DNA from: an uncultured bacterium
GTDB taxonomy: Bacteria; Bacillota; Clostridia; Lachnospirales; Lachnospiraceae
Length of the DNA stretch: 11,128 nucleotides
Direction of reading: 5' to 3'
NCBI GenBank assembly: GCA_905214675.1
Contig: CAJMMS010000055.1
Coordinates: 1 to 11,128, forward strand
Under the pieces are notes generated by a model. It was not told the origin of the DNA, ran no database searches, and was given only the letters and a program-made list of their open reading frames with translations. Shown one piece after another: positions 1-7,604 of this stretch. Made by a program: the position numbers and the translations under genes. How positions within the stretch are numbered: the stretch's first letter is position 1; each line of letters starts with the position of its first letter.

Positions 1-17
1 TCCTTTTATGCACAGGC

Positions 18-40
18 AAGCGGATATTCGCAATCCGCTT
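18..40 (-). terminator. Hairpin after malL, possible operon end
   Basis: AAGCGGAT pairs with ATCCGCTT around a 7-nt loop, about 40 nt after the malL stop. The stem is GC-rich and could stop transcription or protect the 3' end, but no clear U tract follows on the minus strand within the window, so a factor-independent terminator is uncertain. Confidence 0.4.
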
Positions 41-79
41 TGCTATTTGAAAGTGTTTATCTCATCTTCAGGCTGTGTT

Positions 80-1762
80 TCACTGAACTTTCATCATAAA
101 TGCTTCATATGGGCGAAGTGCTTCTGTTAAATCTTTTCGGTCTGCATAATTTGCGATTTTGACTTCCTGCACTTCTTTCGCATATGGCTTCAAAATCTCT
201 GCCGGAATCATCTCCTCTGAGAGATTTGCTGCCACCAGCCAACATTCATCCGCTGTTTTGCGAAGATAAGCAAAAATGTGTTCCTCTTCAGCGAGGATCA
301 GCTCGTAGCTGCCTTCTGTCAGAAGTGGCTCCTTATGACGCATCTCAATCAGTTTTTTATAATAGTAGAAAATGGAATCTTTGTCTGCAAGTGCTTCTTT
401 GACATTGATCTCCTTGTAACGGTCAGACAGTGCAAACCATGGCTTTCCGGTTGTAAATCCTGCATTTTCACTGTCATCCCACTGCATCGGGGTTCTGGCA
501 TTGTCGCGGCTCTTGTTCCAGACTGCTTTTTTGAAATCTTCTTCGGAAATGTTCTTTCCATGTTCTACCAGTTCTCTGTATGCATTACGCACCTCAATGT
601 CTTCGTACTCATCAAGCGGAAAATGGACGTTTGTCATACCAATTTCCTCACCCTGGTACACATACGGTGTTCCCTGCATTCCATGAAGAACGGTTGCATA
701 CGCTTTTGCACATTCTTTGCGGTAAGCCGTATCATTTCCCCAGCGTGAGATCACACGCGGCTGATCATGATTCTCAAAATACAGTGCATTCCATCCCTGG
801 CCGCTGAGCTTGTCCTGCCAGTTGGACATGACACGTTTCAGCTCTCTTAGGTCAAATGGCTTTAATGCCCACTTGCGGTTGACCGATCCCGGAATGCGGT
901 CGATGTTCATATGCTCAAATGTAAAGATCATATTCAGCTCTTTTCGCTTCGGATCGGTGAAAAGCCTTGCCACTTCCGGTGTGGAGCCAGGTGCCTCGCC
1001 GACCGTCATGCAGTCGTATTTTGAGAGGACTTCCCGATTCATCTCCTGGATAAATTCATGAAGTCTCGGACCGTTGCTGTGATATTTTCCGGTGTAATAC
1101 TTTCTTCCTGGCTCCAGTTCCTCGTAGTCCGGGAAATTCTGGTCTTTGGAGATGGAGGCAATGACATCCATACGCCAGCCGTCTGCCCCTTTTTCCATCC
1201 AGAATTTCATCAGGTCATAGACTTCCTTCCGGACGGTCTCATTTTCCCAGTTCAGATCCGGCTGCTTTTTACTGTAGAAATGCAGGTAATACTGACCGCG
1301 TTCTTCACAGTACTCCCAGGCACTTCCGCAGAAGCTTGAACCCCAGTTGTTCGGCTCGCTGCCGTCTGCTTTTGGATCTTTCCATATGTAATAGTCGCTG
1401 TATTTGTTATCTTTGGATCTGCGGCTCTCCACAAACCAGGCATGTTCGTCCGAAGTATGGTTGACCACCAGATCCAGCACGACTTTGATTTCTCTTTCGT
1501 GTGCCTGCCGGATCAGTTCTTCCATATCTTCGTTTGTGCCGAATTTTTCATAAATGCTGCGATAATCGCGGATATCGTATCCGTTGTCATCCTGCGGAGA
1601 ATCAAACACCGGACTCAACCAGATCACATCGATCCCCAGTTCTTTCAGATAATCCAGCTTTTCGATGACTCCACAAAGATCGCCGAAGCCATCTCCGTTT
1701 GAGTCCTTAAAACTTCTTGGATAAATCTGATATACAACAGAATTTTTCCACCAGTCTTTCAT
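80..1762 (-). CDS. malL: Cytosolic alpha-glucosidase of the MalL / oligo-1,6-glucosidase type (GH13_31)
   Basis: This 560-residue protein is a retaining glycoside hydrolase that releases glucose from the non-reducing end of short alpha-glucosides such as isomaltose, sucrose or maltose. It follows the GH13 (beta/alpha)8 plan: conserved region I is DLVVNH (97-102), the nucleophile is Asp199 in GWRMDV, the acid/base is Glu256 in VGEAPG, and the transition-state stabiliser is Asp333 in ENHDQPR. Asp20, Asn22, Asp24 and Asp28 resemble the metal loop of DexB-type enzymes. Long stretches match my memory of Bacillus subtilis MalL (561 residues), including Val200 right after the nucleophile, a residue linked to acceptance of alpha-1,6 bonds. 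There is no signal peptide, so it works in the cytosol. It is the last gene of the PTS operon, 24 nt after IID, with an AGAAGGGG ribosome binding site. A GH13_29 phospho-glucosidase (TreA-like) is less likely because the MalL-type segments around 131-171 are retained. Exact substrate unknown. Confidence 0.93.
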   Translation of the reverse strand: MKDWWKNSVVYQIYPRSFKDSNGDGFGDLCGVIEKLDYLKELGIDVIWLSPVFDSPQDDNGYDIRDYRSIYEKFGTNEDMEELIRQAHEREIKVVLDLVVNHTSDEHAWFVESRRSKDNKYSDYYIWKDPKADGSEPNNWGSSFCGSAWEYCEERGQYYLHFYSKKQPDLNWENETVRKEVYDLMKFWMEKGADGWRMDVIASISKDQNFPDYEELEPGRKYYTGKYHSNGPRLHEFIQEMNREVLSKYDCMTVGEAPGSTPEVARLFTDPKRKELNMIFTFEHMNIDRIPGSVNRKWALKPFDLRELKRVMSNWQDKLSGQGWNALYFENHDQPRVISRWGNDTAYRKECAKAYATVLHGMQGTPYVYQGEEIGMTNVHFPLDEYEDIEVRNAYRELVEHGKNISEEDFKKAVWNKSRDNARTPMQWDDSENAGFTTGKPWFALSDRYKEINVKEALADKDSIFYYYKKLIEMRHKEPLLTEGSYELILAEEEHIFAYLRKTADECWLVAANLSEEMIPAEILKPYAKEVQEVKIANYADRKDLTEALRPYEAFMMKVQ

Positions 1763-1786
1763 ATTTTTATACCCCTTCTTTTTTCC

Positions 1787-2617
1787 TTAAGCAATTCCAA
1801 GTAATGACAATACAATTCCAAGAACGATGACACCGATGATCAGTACGGTGATGCTGACGTTCTTCTTTTTCAGAAGGTAGTAGCATAAAAGGGTCAGTCC
1901 CAGTGGAACGATTCCAATGAAAATCTGATCCAGCATAGACTGCAGATTCAGAATGGATTCTCCCTGCATACTCAGTTCAAAAGTAGAATTAAAGGTTACC
2001 ATGCTCGCTGTCATACCGCCAACCATGATCAGACCTACGGTACTTGCAGCTTTTGTAAGAATATTCATCAGACCGCTTGCATAAACTTTCTGGATATATT
2101 CGGAACCCAGTTTATATCCCAGGAATGTTCCATAATATTTCACAAGAAGGGACGGAATGTTGAACAGCAGTAAGAATACGATCGGTGCCAGAATGTTTCC
2201 GGTCATACCAAGTCCGACTGCGATACCGGCAGCGATCACACGAAGAACACCCCAGAAAATGGAATCTCCGACACCTGCCAGCGGTCCCATCAGACTGGAT
2301 TTTACCGCGTTGATGGAGTTTGCATCAAAATCTTTCTGCTCGCTGTTCTTTTTCTCCATAGAAGCAACCAGACCCATGATAAAGGTCGAGCAGGTGATCG
2401 TGGTATTGAAGTAAGACATACTTCTTACCAGTGCTTCTTTTTTGCCTTCTTCATCATTTTTGTAGAATTTATTGATAAACGGCATCAGTGCGTAGCAGAA
2501 ACCGGAAGCACCCTGTTTCGCCGGGCTTACGGCTGCGTATAAGGTAAAGGAACGCCAGAATGCCTTTTTTAACATTTTCCGTTCGTCTGCCGGAATGGAT
2601 TTTGTCAGATTACTCAT
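1787..2617 (-). CDS. PTS mannose-family transporter subunit IID
   Basis: This 276-residue membrane protein is the IID subunit, which with IIC forms the channel of a mannose-fructose-sorbose family PTS. The N-terminal part is cytosolic and carries the conserved block WRSFTLYAAVSP (21-32). A central region holds FNTT (70-73) and MEKKN, and the family signature GPLAGVGDSIFWG is at 111-123. Hydrophobic helices follow at about 125-156 and 190-206, and two C-terminal ones at about 230-249 and 254-274. Length and order of blocks match ManZ-type proteins. The start codon overlaps the stop of IIC as ATGA, so translation is probably coupled. Sugar specificity cannot be read from this subunit. Confidence 0.95.
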   Translation of the reverse strand: MSNLTKSIPADERKMLKKAFWRSFTLYAAVSPAKQGASGFCYALMPFINKFYKNDEEGKKEALVRSMSYFNTTITCSTFIMGLVASMEKKNSEQKDFDANSINAVKSSLMGPLAGVGDSIFWGVLRVIAAGIAVGLGMTGNILAPIVFLLLFNIPSLLVKYYGTFLGYKLGSEYIQKVYASGLMNILTKAASTVGLIMVGGMTASMVTFNSTFELSMQGESILNLQSMLDQIFIGIVPLGLTLLCYYLLKKKNVSITVLIIGVIVLGIVLSLLGIA

Positions 2618-3426
2618 GAGAAAAATTCCTCCTCTTCTTCATCAAATTCACTGGACTGGTTACCTGCCGGTGCAGCCACACGCTGCATGGACAACTGATT
2701 GATCTTGTAGTCGTTCATACCGATCGAGATGGCAACGATCACACCGATGACTGCGATTGCAATCAGCGGAAGGTTCATGTATGCGGAAAGGACAAATCCA
2801 AGGAAATAGAACATGCATATTTTTTTGTCCCACAGCATTTTCATCAGCATTGCCATGCCGACTGCCGGAAGGAGTCCGCCGCAGACGGTCAGTCCGTTCA
2901 TAACCACATCCGGGATCGCATCCATCAGAGCACTGACTGCATCGGAACCGAACAGGATTCCAAGGAAGGCAACCAGCGAATACAGTGCCCAGTTGACCGC
3001 CCACAGTCCATAGTGCAGAAGAACGATCTGTTTTTCTTTTCCTTCTGCTGCCAACTGGTCAAATTTCTTTGCAAACATACCAACCAGAAAGATGTACAGG
3101 AAGGTTTTGATCTGAAGTCCCAAAATACCGATCGGCAGTGCCAGTGTCAGGGCAACTTCACTTCCCTTGCCCAGCATGATCGCAAATGCCGTACCGACTG
3201 CCGTTGCAATGCCAGGCTCTGCCGCCGAAGCACCGCCTATGTTTACAACGCCCATAAACACGGCTTCCAGCGAAGCACCAATCATAACACCGGTTTTTAC
3301 ATCTCCCAGGAACAGACCAACCAAAGGTCCGATGACGATCGGTCGGTTTAACATTGTAAAACCAATCAATTCTGCACCGCCGACACAGATGAATACGGCC
3401 AGTGCCACTAAAAATGCATTCAACAT
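2614..3426 (-). CDS. PTS mannose-family transporter subunit IIC with acidic C-terminal tail
   Basis: This 270-residue protein is the IIC membrane subunit and partners with IID to pass the sugar across the membrane. It is almost entirely hydrophobic, with the family's conserved stretch GDVKTGVMIGASLEAVFMG at 41-59 followed by NIGGASAAEPG (62-72). Membrane segments are visible at about 5-25, 29-42, 74-86, 94-117, 137-160, 175-196 and 204-236. The last 20 residues are cytosolic and end in a run of five glutamates (FDEEEEEFFS, 261-270). The DNA for that run also supplies the ribosome binding site of IID. The ATG is preceded by AAAAGGAGA. The gene lies 112 nt after IIAB, the longest gap in the operon. 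Confidence 0.95.
   Translation of the reverse strand: MLNAFLVALAVFICVGGAELIGFTMLNRPIVIGPLVGLFLGDVKTGVMIGASLEAVFMGVVNIGGASAAEPGIATAVGTAFAIMLGKGSEVALTLALPIGILGLQIKTFLYIFLVGMFAKKFDQLAAEGKEKQIVLLHYGLWAVNWALYSLVAFLGILFGSDAVSALMDAIPDVVMNGLTVCGGLLPAVGMAMLMKMLWDKKICMFYFLGFVLSAYMNLPLIAIAVIGVIVAISIGMNDYKINQLSMQRVAAPAGNQSSEFDEEEEEFFS
2628..2633 (-). promoter_or_regulatory. Ribosome binding site of IID inside the IIC coding region
   Basis: AGGAGG lies 10 nt before the IID start and is made by the glutamate codons GAG GAG GAA of the acidic IIC tail. Together with the ATGA stop-start overlap this indicates coupled translation of the two membrane subunits. Confidence 0.8.
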
Positions 3427-3439
3427 AATCTCTTTCTCC

Positions 3440-3470
3440 TTTTAATATCAGAAATAAAGCAATATTAAAA
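3440..3470 (-). other. AT-rich inverted repeat between IIAB and IIC
   Basis: TTTTAATAT and ATATTAAAA (9 bp) flank a 13-nt loop in the 112-nt gap between IIAB and IIC. Its 3' arm abuts and partly includes the purine-rich ribosome binding site of IIC. The stem has no GC pairs, so it would be weak; it might tune IIC translation or mark an mRNA processing point. No U tract or gene is seen in the gap. Confidence 0.35.
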
Positions 3471-3538
3471 TCACTGTTTTTAAATTATCACTTTTCACTT
3501 ACAGAGATTGGAATTTTCTCCGCCCAGGTGAACATGTA

Positions 3539-4522
3539 TTATTTTAATTTATCCAGCACATCTTTGACAAGTTTCTGTTCATCGTTCGGAACCTGCTGCA
3601 TACAGGTCTTCGGATCGATCGCCACCAGTTCTCTTAAGTTCTGCACTTCTTCGTCCGTCAGCATGATCGTCGGGGAAAGCAGTTGTTTTTCGGATACATC
3701 GATGCCGTCAAATCTTCCGGTATTTCCGATGTTCAGAAATTCAATCTCACCCACCTGTTTGCGGATCTTCAGTGCATCCCGGACGGTTCTTGTCAGAACG
3801 AGGATCCTCATTTTTGATGCACGCGGATCGTTCAGGACACGGATGGCTTCGTCTACCGGTTTGATCAGTGCCTTGATGCCTCCCGGAACTGCCATTTTCA
3901 GTGCCATTTTCTGCGTGTCATCGTTTGCCGCATCATCGTTTGCTACCACGATCCCCTGCACACGCAACTGTTTGGTCCAGGTCATCGCCACCTGTCCGTG
4001 GATCAGACGGTCATCTACGCGGAGAGCCGAAATCTTTGCTGTTGAATTTTCATAATTTGCAGGCTGTACTGCTTTTTTCTCCTGTGCTGCGGCTACTTTC
4101 TTCTGACCCTGTGCATCTGCTTCCGGCTTTTTCGCCGGTTTTTCATGCATCTGCACCATCTGAAGTTCTCCTCTTGCTTCCTCGATATAAGCTTCAATCT
4201 CCTCCTCACTCACATCATCGTCTGCAAGCATCACCTGCATCAGCACCGGGAGATTTGTTCCGGTCACCAGTGTGACATTCTCCTGCTTTGCGTACTCCAT
4301 CAGTTTCTGGTTCACGCTTCCGCCCATCAGGTCTGTAAAGACGATGATGCGGTCTTTTTTATGCTGTTCAAAAAATTCTTTAAACTGCTCTTCCACATTG
4401 TCTTCCGGTGTTACATAGGCATCGATCGTTGTGATCTCTGCCAACTGACCGACAATCAGCTCGGCGGTGTAACGGATTCCGGAGGCCATTTTTCCATGTG
4501 TGGCAATCAAAATCTGTTTCAT
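3539..4522 (-). CDS. PTS mannose-family phosphotransferase IIAB (fused IIA and IIB)
   Basis: This 327-residue cytosolic protein carries phosphate from HPr to the incoming sugar. Residues 1-123 form the IIA domain with the phosphorylated His9 in IATHGKMASG and the TDLMGGS block (63-69). Residues 124-162 are a flexible Ala/Lys/Gln/Pro-rich linker. Residues 163-327 form the IIB domain with the second phosphorylated histidine, His175, in RVDDRLIHGQV. The fused arrangement and both histidine positions closely match Escherichia coli ManX (about 320 residues, His10 and His175). It is the first gene of the operon, preceded by an excellent AAAGGAGGAT ribosome binding site and a well-placed promoter. 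Conserved ManX-like layout does not prove mannose as substrate; relatives carry glucose, fructose, sorbose, glucosamine and fructosamine derivatives. Confidence 0.96.
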   Translation of the reverse strand: MKQILIATHGKMASGIRYTAELIVGQLAEITTIDAYVTPEDNVEEQFKEFFEQHKKDRIIVFTDLMGGSVNQKLMEYAKQENVTLVTGTNLPVLMQVMLADDDVSEEEIEAYIEEARGELQMVQMHEKPAKKPEADAQGQKKVAAAQEKKAVQPANYENSTAKISALRVDDRLIHGQVAMTWTKQLRVQGIVVANDDAANDDTQKMALKMAVPGGIKALIKPVDEAIRVLNDPRASKMRILVLTRTVRDALKIRKQVGEIEFLNIGNTGRFDGIDVSEKQLLSPTIMLTDEEVQNLRELVAIDPKTCMQQVPNDEQKLVKDVLDKLK

Positions 4523-4566
4523 GTGATCCTCCTTTGAAGTGTCTGTTCTGCGTTAGGCTTCATTAG

Positions 4567-4580
4567 GTTATGTACATAAC
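4567..4580. promoter_or_regulatory. Palindromic operator O1 downstream of the PTS promoter
   Basis: GTTATGTACATAAC is a perfect 14-bp palindrome. It spans about +7 to +20 relative to the predicted transcript start, the classic place for a repressor of the LacI type. The centre is GTAC rather than the CpG usual for LacI-family operators. Binding by the adjacent LacI-family protein is inference. Confidence 0.75.
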
Positions 4581-4592
4581 TTCTATGCACAC

Positions 4593-4621
4593 ACTATAGC
4601 ATTTGCCGGTTTATCTGTAAA
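4593..4621 (-). promoter_or_regulatory. Sigma-A promoter of the PTS / alpha-glucosidase operon
   Basis: On the minus strand the -35 box is TTTACA (4616-4621) and the -10 box is TATAGT (4593-4598), separated by exactly 17 bp. A TGC just before the -10 gives an extended -10. The transcript would begin near 4586, leaving a leader of about 64 nt before the IIAB start. No sigma-54 -24/-12 pattern is visible, unlike the LevR-controlled Man-family PTS operons of many Firmicutes. Confidence 0.8.
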
Positions 4622-4624
4622 TAA

Positions 4625-4638
4625 GTTATGTAGATAAC
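4625..4638. promoter_or_regulatory. Palindromic operator O2 upstream of the PTS promoter
   Basis: GTTATGTAGATAAC differs from the site at 4567-4580 by one base. It lies only 3 bp upstream of the -35 box, so the two sites bracket the promoter with centres 58 bp apart. This suggests cooperative binding or a short repression loop by a multimeric repressor. Confidence 0.72.
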
Positions 4639-4732
4639 CGTCTTTTTGTACAAGTTCAGATGGGGGATTTTTGTGCATTTTGATGGGTTTTGAGAGGTGT
4701 TGTGAAAAATAAGAATGAAAAGAAATGAGAAT

Positions 4733-4761
4733 GCCCTGATTTTGTTTTCCAAGATCAGGGC
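4733..4761 (-). terminator. Intrinsic terminator after the LacI-family gene
   Basis: An 8-bp GC-containing stem (GCCCTGAT with ATCAGGGC) encloses a 13-nt loop, 31 nt after the regulator's stop. Reading on the minus strand it is followed by a pyrimidine-rich tail (ATTCTCATTTCTTTTC) without a pure U run, so efficiency may be moderate. It separates the recA-recX-regulator unit from the sugar operon. Confidence 0.65.
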
Positions 4762-4792
4762 TCTATGTAGATGGTATTCTTCTGCTGATGTT

Positions 4793-5812
4793 TCAGTCTT
4801 TTTCTGCAGACTTCCTTTTCACCAGGGTCACGGGCAGTTCTACTTCCCGCTGTGAATATTCTTCTCCTTCTTCGATCCATCTTAGCAGGATCTCTACTGC
4901 CCTCTGTGCTTTTTTCTGCACATCCTGCTTTATGGTGGTAAGTCTCGGGGTGGAGTACTGTGCATAGCTGATATCGTCGTAACCTGTTATGCCAATTTCC
5001 TGTGGTACTGCCACTTTTTTGTCGGCACAGAAGCGGATTGCCTCCAGTGCATACATATCGGAAAGAAAGAACAGTGCAGTTCCCGGTCGTCTTCTCTGCA
5101 CAAGCCAGTCATAGCTTGCTTTTCGTTTTTCGTAGTTCATGCCAAGTGCCACGAACTGCAGTTTCTGGCCGTCCACTGCGCATTCCTGCATGGCTCTCTG
5201 TGCGCCAACATAACGCAGATGATCGACACCATTGTCTCTTCCGGCACAGACTTTGATGTGCTCATATCCACATTCCAGCAGGTATTTCACCATCTGATAG
5301 CCACCGCTCTCATCATCCAGACCGATATTGACCAGATGACTGTCTTTTGATGCATTTCCATAGGCATCGATCGACACGATCGGCTTTTTGATCAACTGGT
5401 AGATCTTTTCACAGTTGTGGCGGCTGAAGGAGATGGCGATCACACCATCTACGTCCCAGCCTGCCACCATCTGAAAAATCTCTTCAATGTCTTTTGTGGA
5501 ATACAACATCAGGTAATAGCCCTGCTTCTGCACATATTCTTCAATAAATCCGATGATTTTCCCGTAAAATGGATCTCCGAGAATAGAATCTTTGAATTCT
5601 TTATGATAGTTAATGACGACTGCAATCAACTGAGACTTCTCATTGTTCAGTACTCGCAGTCCTCTTTTCTGCACGTAACCTACTTCTTTGATCAGTGCTT
5701 CGATTTTCTGGATTGTCGCAGGTGACACCTTTTTCGTTTTTCCATGAATAACATTGGAAACGGTTGTGGTGCTGACGCCTGCCTTTTCTGCTATTTCTTT
5801 GATTGTTGCCAA
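4793..5812 (-). CDS. LacI-family transcriptional regulator, probable repressor of the downstream sugar operon
   Basis: This 339-residue protein is a sugar-responsive DNA-binding regulator. The N-terminal helix-turn-helix (2-24) reads TIKEIAEKAGVSTTTVSNVI, followed by the hinge (about 46-57) and a periplasmic-binding-protein-like ligand domain (about 62-333) containing the family block GITGYDDISYAQ (274-285). The hinge lacks the usual PN and AR residues: Gln48, Lys49 and Leu52 stand in their places, while Arg53 and the intercalating Leu55 remain. The start is TTG at 5812, chosen because it gives the standard LacI N-terminus and has AGGAGA 5-6 nt upstream. The gene begins 14 nt after the recX stop with no visible terminator between them. 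It lies directly upstream of the PTS operon in the same direction, which makes it the obvious regulator; effector unknown. Confidence 0.94.
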   Translation of the reverse strand: MATIKEIAEKAGVSTTTVSNVIHGKTKKVSPATIQKIEALIKEVGYVQKRGLRVLNNEKSQLIAVVINYHKEFKDSILGDPFYGKIIGFIEEYVQKQGYYLMLYSTKDIEEIFQMVAGWDVDGVIAISFSRHNCEKIYQLIKKPIVSIDAYGNASKDSHLVNIGLDDESGGYQMVKYLLECGYEHIKVCAGRDNGVDHLRYVGAQRAMQECAVDGQKLQFVALGMNYEKRKASYDWLVQRRRPGTALFFLSDMYALEAIRFCADKKVAVPQEIGITGYDDISYAQYSTPRLTTIKQDVQKKAQRAVEILLRWIEEGEEYSQREVELPVTLVKRKSAEKD

Positions 5813-5826
5813 AATTTTCTCCTGAT

Positions 5827-6429
5827 TTATTCGATTCCCCGCAGAACCTTGCGGACCGCAGCATAGGAAAATCCTTTTCTCATAAAGAATGCATAGTATT
5901 TCTGCCGTTCTTCCGCAGTTGGATTCTCCAGATTCATGCGTTTCTTTTTCGCAAGTGCGAGGATTGTCTCTTCTTCGCTGTTTCCTTCTGCCTGTTCATA
6001 TGCCGCTTCAATATCCTCAGCAGAAACACCTTTTGCCTTTAACTCCTGTACGATCTGGCGTTTGCTCTTTGTCTGGCTGCGGCTCTCAATATAGTATCCG
6101 GCATAGCGTACATCATCGATATAGTGGAAACTTCTCACATATTCGATGGCGATATCCTCGATTTCTTTCGGATAACCTCCCTGGCGTAGCTTGGTTCTCA
6201 ACTGCCATTCCGTCTTATCTGCACTTTTTAAGATGTTCATGCAACGCAGCCTGGCACGTTTGGGCAGAATCTCCTGCATGATCTCCTCGTATACTTTCTC
6301 CTGGATAGTTTCTCCTTCTCGGATTCCCATCCGGTAAACCTCATTTCGATACAGGACAAATGCCTTTTCTCCATCCAGGAAAACCTGCACTCTCGTCTTG
6401 CCAACCGGCTCTAATGCAGTGATGATCAT
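5827..6429 (-). CDS. recX: RecX regulatory protein
   Basis: This 200-residue cytosolic protein is the RecX modulator, which binds in the groove of RecA filaments and limits or reshapes them. After an N-terminal segment of about 55 residues typical of Firmicute RecX, the three-helix repeats are visible: the first around 61-110 with KTEWQLRTKLRQ (72-83) and YIDDVRYA (103-110), the second around 118-145 with RQIVQELKAKGVS, and the third around 174-200 ending in GFSYAAVRKVL. Its ATG overlaps the recA stop codon (ATGA), so translation is probably coupled to recA, as expected for a protein that must stay in proportion to RecA. The upstream ribosome binding site is weak, which fits coupling. It should share recA's SOS control. 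Confidence 0.94.
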   Translation of the reverse strand: MIITALEPVGKTRVQVFLDGEKAFVLYRNEVYRMGIREGETIQEKVYEEIMQEILPKRARLRCMNILKSADKTEWQLRTKLRQGGYPKEIEDIAIEYVRSFHYIDDVRYAGYYIESRSQTKSKRQIVQELKAKGVSAEDIEAAYEQAEGNSEEETILALAKKKRMNLENPTAEERQKYYAFFMRKGFSYAAVRKVLRGIE

Positions 6430-7547
6430 GCTTCATCCCCGCTGCCGTCCGGATCTGCTGTCAAAGCTTCTTCTTTTACAGCATCCTTTTTCGCTGCACT
6501 GCTGCTCTTTGCTGTTTTTTTCTCTTCTTTGTCACCGTCTTCAGATGCTGCACCATCAAATCCATATTTCGCACGCACCAGTTTCTCGATCTCTGCCATC
6601 GTCTCCGGATTGTTTTTTAGATAAGTCTTGGCATTTTCACGTCCCTGACCAATCTTTGTACCATTGTAGGCAAACCATGCCCCACTTTTATTAACAATTT
6701 CATTTTTCACCGCAAGATCAAGAATATCTCCTTCCGTGGAAATACCCTGTCCGAACATAATATCAAATTCTGCCTCTTTAAATGGTGGTGCAATCTTATT
6801 TTTTACTACTTTGACGCGCACACGGTTTCCAACGATTTCGCCCCCCTGCTTGAGCGTCTCCACCCGGCGTACATCCATACGGATAGAAGAATAAAACTTC
6901 AGCGCCCGTCCGCCGGTCGTAACCTCCGGATTACCAAACATAACCCCGACTTTTTCACGCAACTGATTGATAAAAATTACGGTGCAGCTTGATTTACTGA
7001 TGATCGCTGTCAGTTTACGAAGTGCCTGGGACATCAGCCTTGCATGAAGTCCTACGTGAGAATCCCCCATATCACCTTCAATCTCTGCTTTTGGAACAAG
7101 TGCCGCTACAGAGTCTACAATGATAATATCTACTGCTCCGGAACGCACCATCGTCTCTGCGATCTCCAGTCCCTGCTCACCATTGTCTGGCTGTGAAATG
7201 TAAAGGTTGTCGATGTCTACGCCGATATTTTTTGCATAGACCGGATCAAGCGCATGTTCTGCATCAATAAATCCGGCAATACCGCCTCTTTTCTGTACTT
7301 CTGCCACCATATGCAGTGCTACCGTTGTCTTACCACTGGACTCCGGTCCGTAAATCTCCACAATTCTTCCTTTCGGAACTCCGCCAAGTCCCAGTGCCAC
7401 ATCCAGACTCAGAGAACCGGTCGGAACGGTCTCTACGTTCATATTGGTTCCGGAATCTCCCAGTTTCATAACCGCACCTTTTCCGAAATCTTTTTCTATT
7501 TTTGTAATGGCAGCTTCCAGTGCCTTAATCTTATCATCCTGTCCCAT
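6426..7547 (-). CDS. recA: RecA recombinase
   Basis: This 373-residue protein is the DNA strand-exchange ATPase that also triggers LexA self-cleavage in the SOS response. Walker A is GPESSGKT at 67-74, the catalytic glutamate is Glu97 in DAEHALD, and Walker B is IIIVDS at 141-146. The DNA-binding loops are L1 around 156-166 (IEGDMGDSHVG) and L2 around 204-221, starting FGNPEVTTGGRALK. The RecA core ends near 330 and is followed by a low-complexity tail of about 43 residues rich in Lys, Ala, Ser, Asp and Glu, somewhat longer than in E. coli (353 residues in total). The ATG has an ideal AAAGGAGG ribosome binding site. A sigma-A promoter with a LexA box lies upstream, after a leader of about 138 nt. 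recX follows with a 4-nt overlap. Confidence 0.99.
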   Translation of the reverse strand: MGQDDKIKALEAAITKIEKDFGKGAVMKLGDSGTNMNVETVPTGSLSLDVALGLGGVPKGRIVEIYGPESSGKTTVALHMVAEVQKRGGIAGFIDAEHALDPVYAKNIGVDIDNLYISQPDNGEQGLEIAETMVRSGAVDIIIVDSVAALVPKAEIEGDMGDSHVGLHARLMSQALRKLTAIISKSSCTVIFINQLREKVGVMFGNPEVTTGGRALKFYSSIRMDVRRVETLKQGGEIVGNRVRVKVVKNKIAPPFKEAEFDIMFGQGISTEGDILDLAVKNEIVNKSGAWFAYNGTKIGQGRENAKTYLKNNPETMAEIEKLVRAKYGFDGAASEDGDKEEKKTAKSSSAAKKDAVKEEALTADPDGSGDEA

Positions 7548-7604
7548 AATATCCTCCTTTATATTTTACAGAAAATCTGCCCTTTGCAGTCTCTCTTATA
7601 TGTT

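Noticed and set aside
278..748. Plus-strand open frame of 156 codons opposite malL
   Set aside because: It is antisense to a clearly conserved enzyme, cysteine- and phenylalanine-rich like a shadow frame, and has no recognisable domain.
4646..4653. TTGTACAA as a third operator for the PTS operon
   Set aside because: It is an 8-bp palindrome sharing only the GTAC centre with the two 14-bp sites; the outer half-site bases do not match.
4522..4792. CcpA (cre) site or sigma-54 promoter before the PTS operon
   Set aside because: No cre-like palindrome with a CG centre and no GG-N10-GC pattern at suitable spacing could be found by eye.
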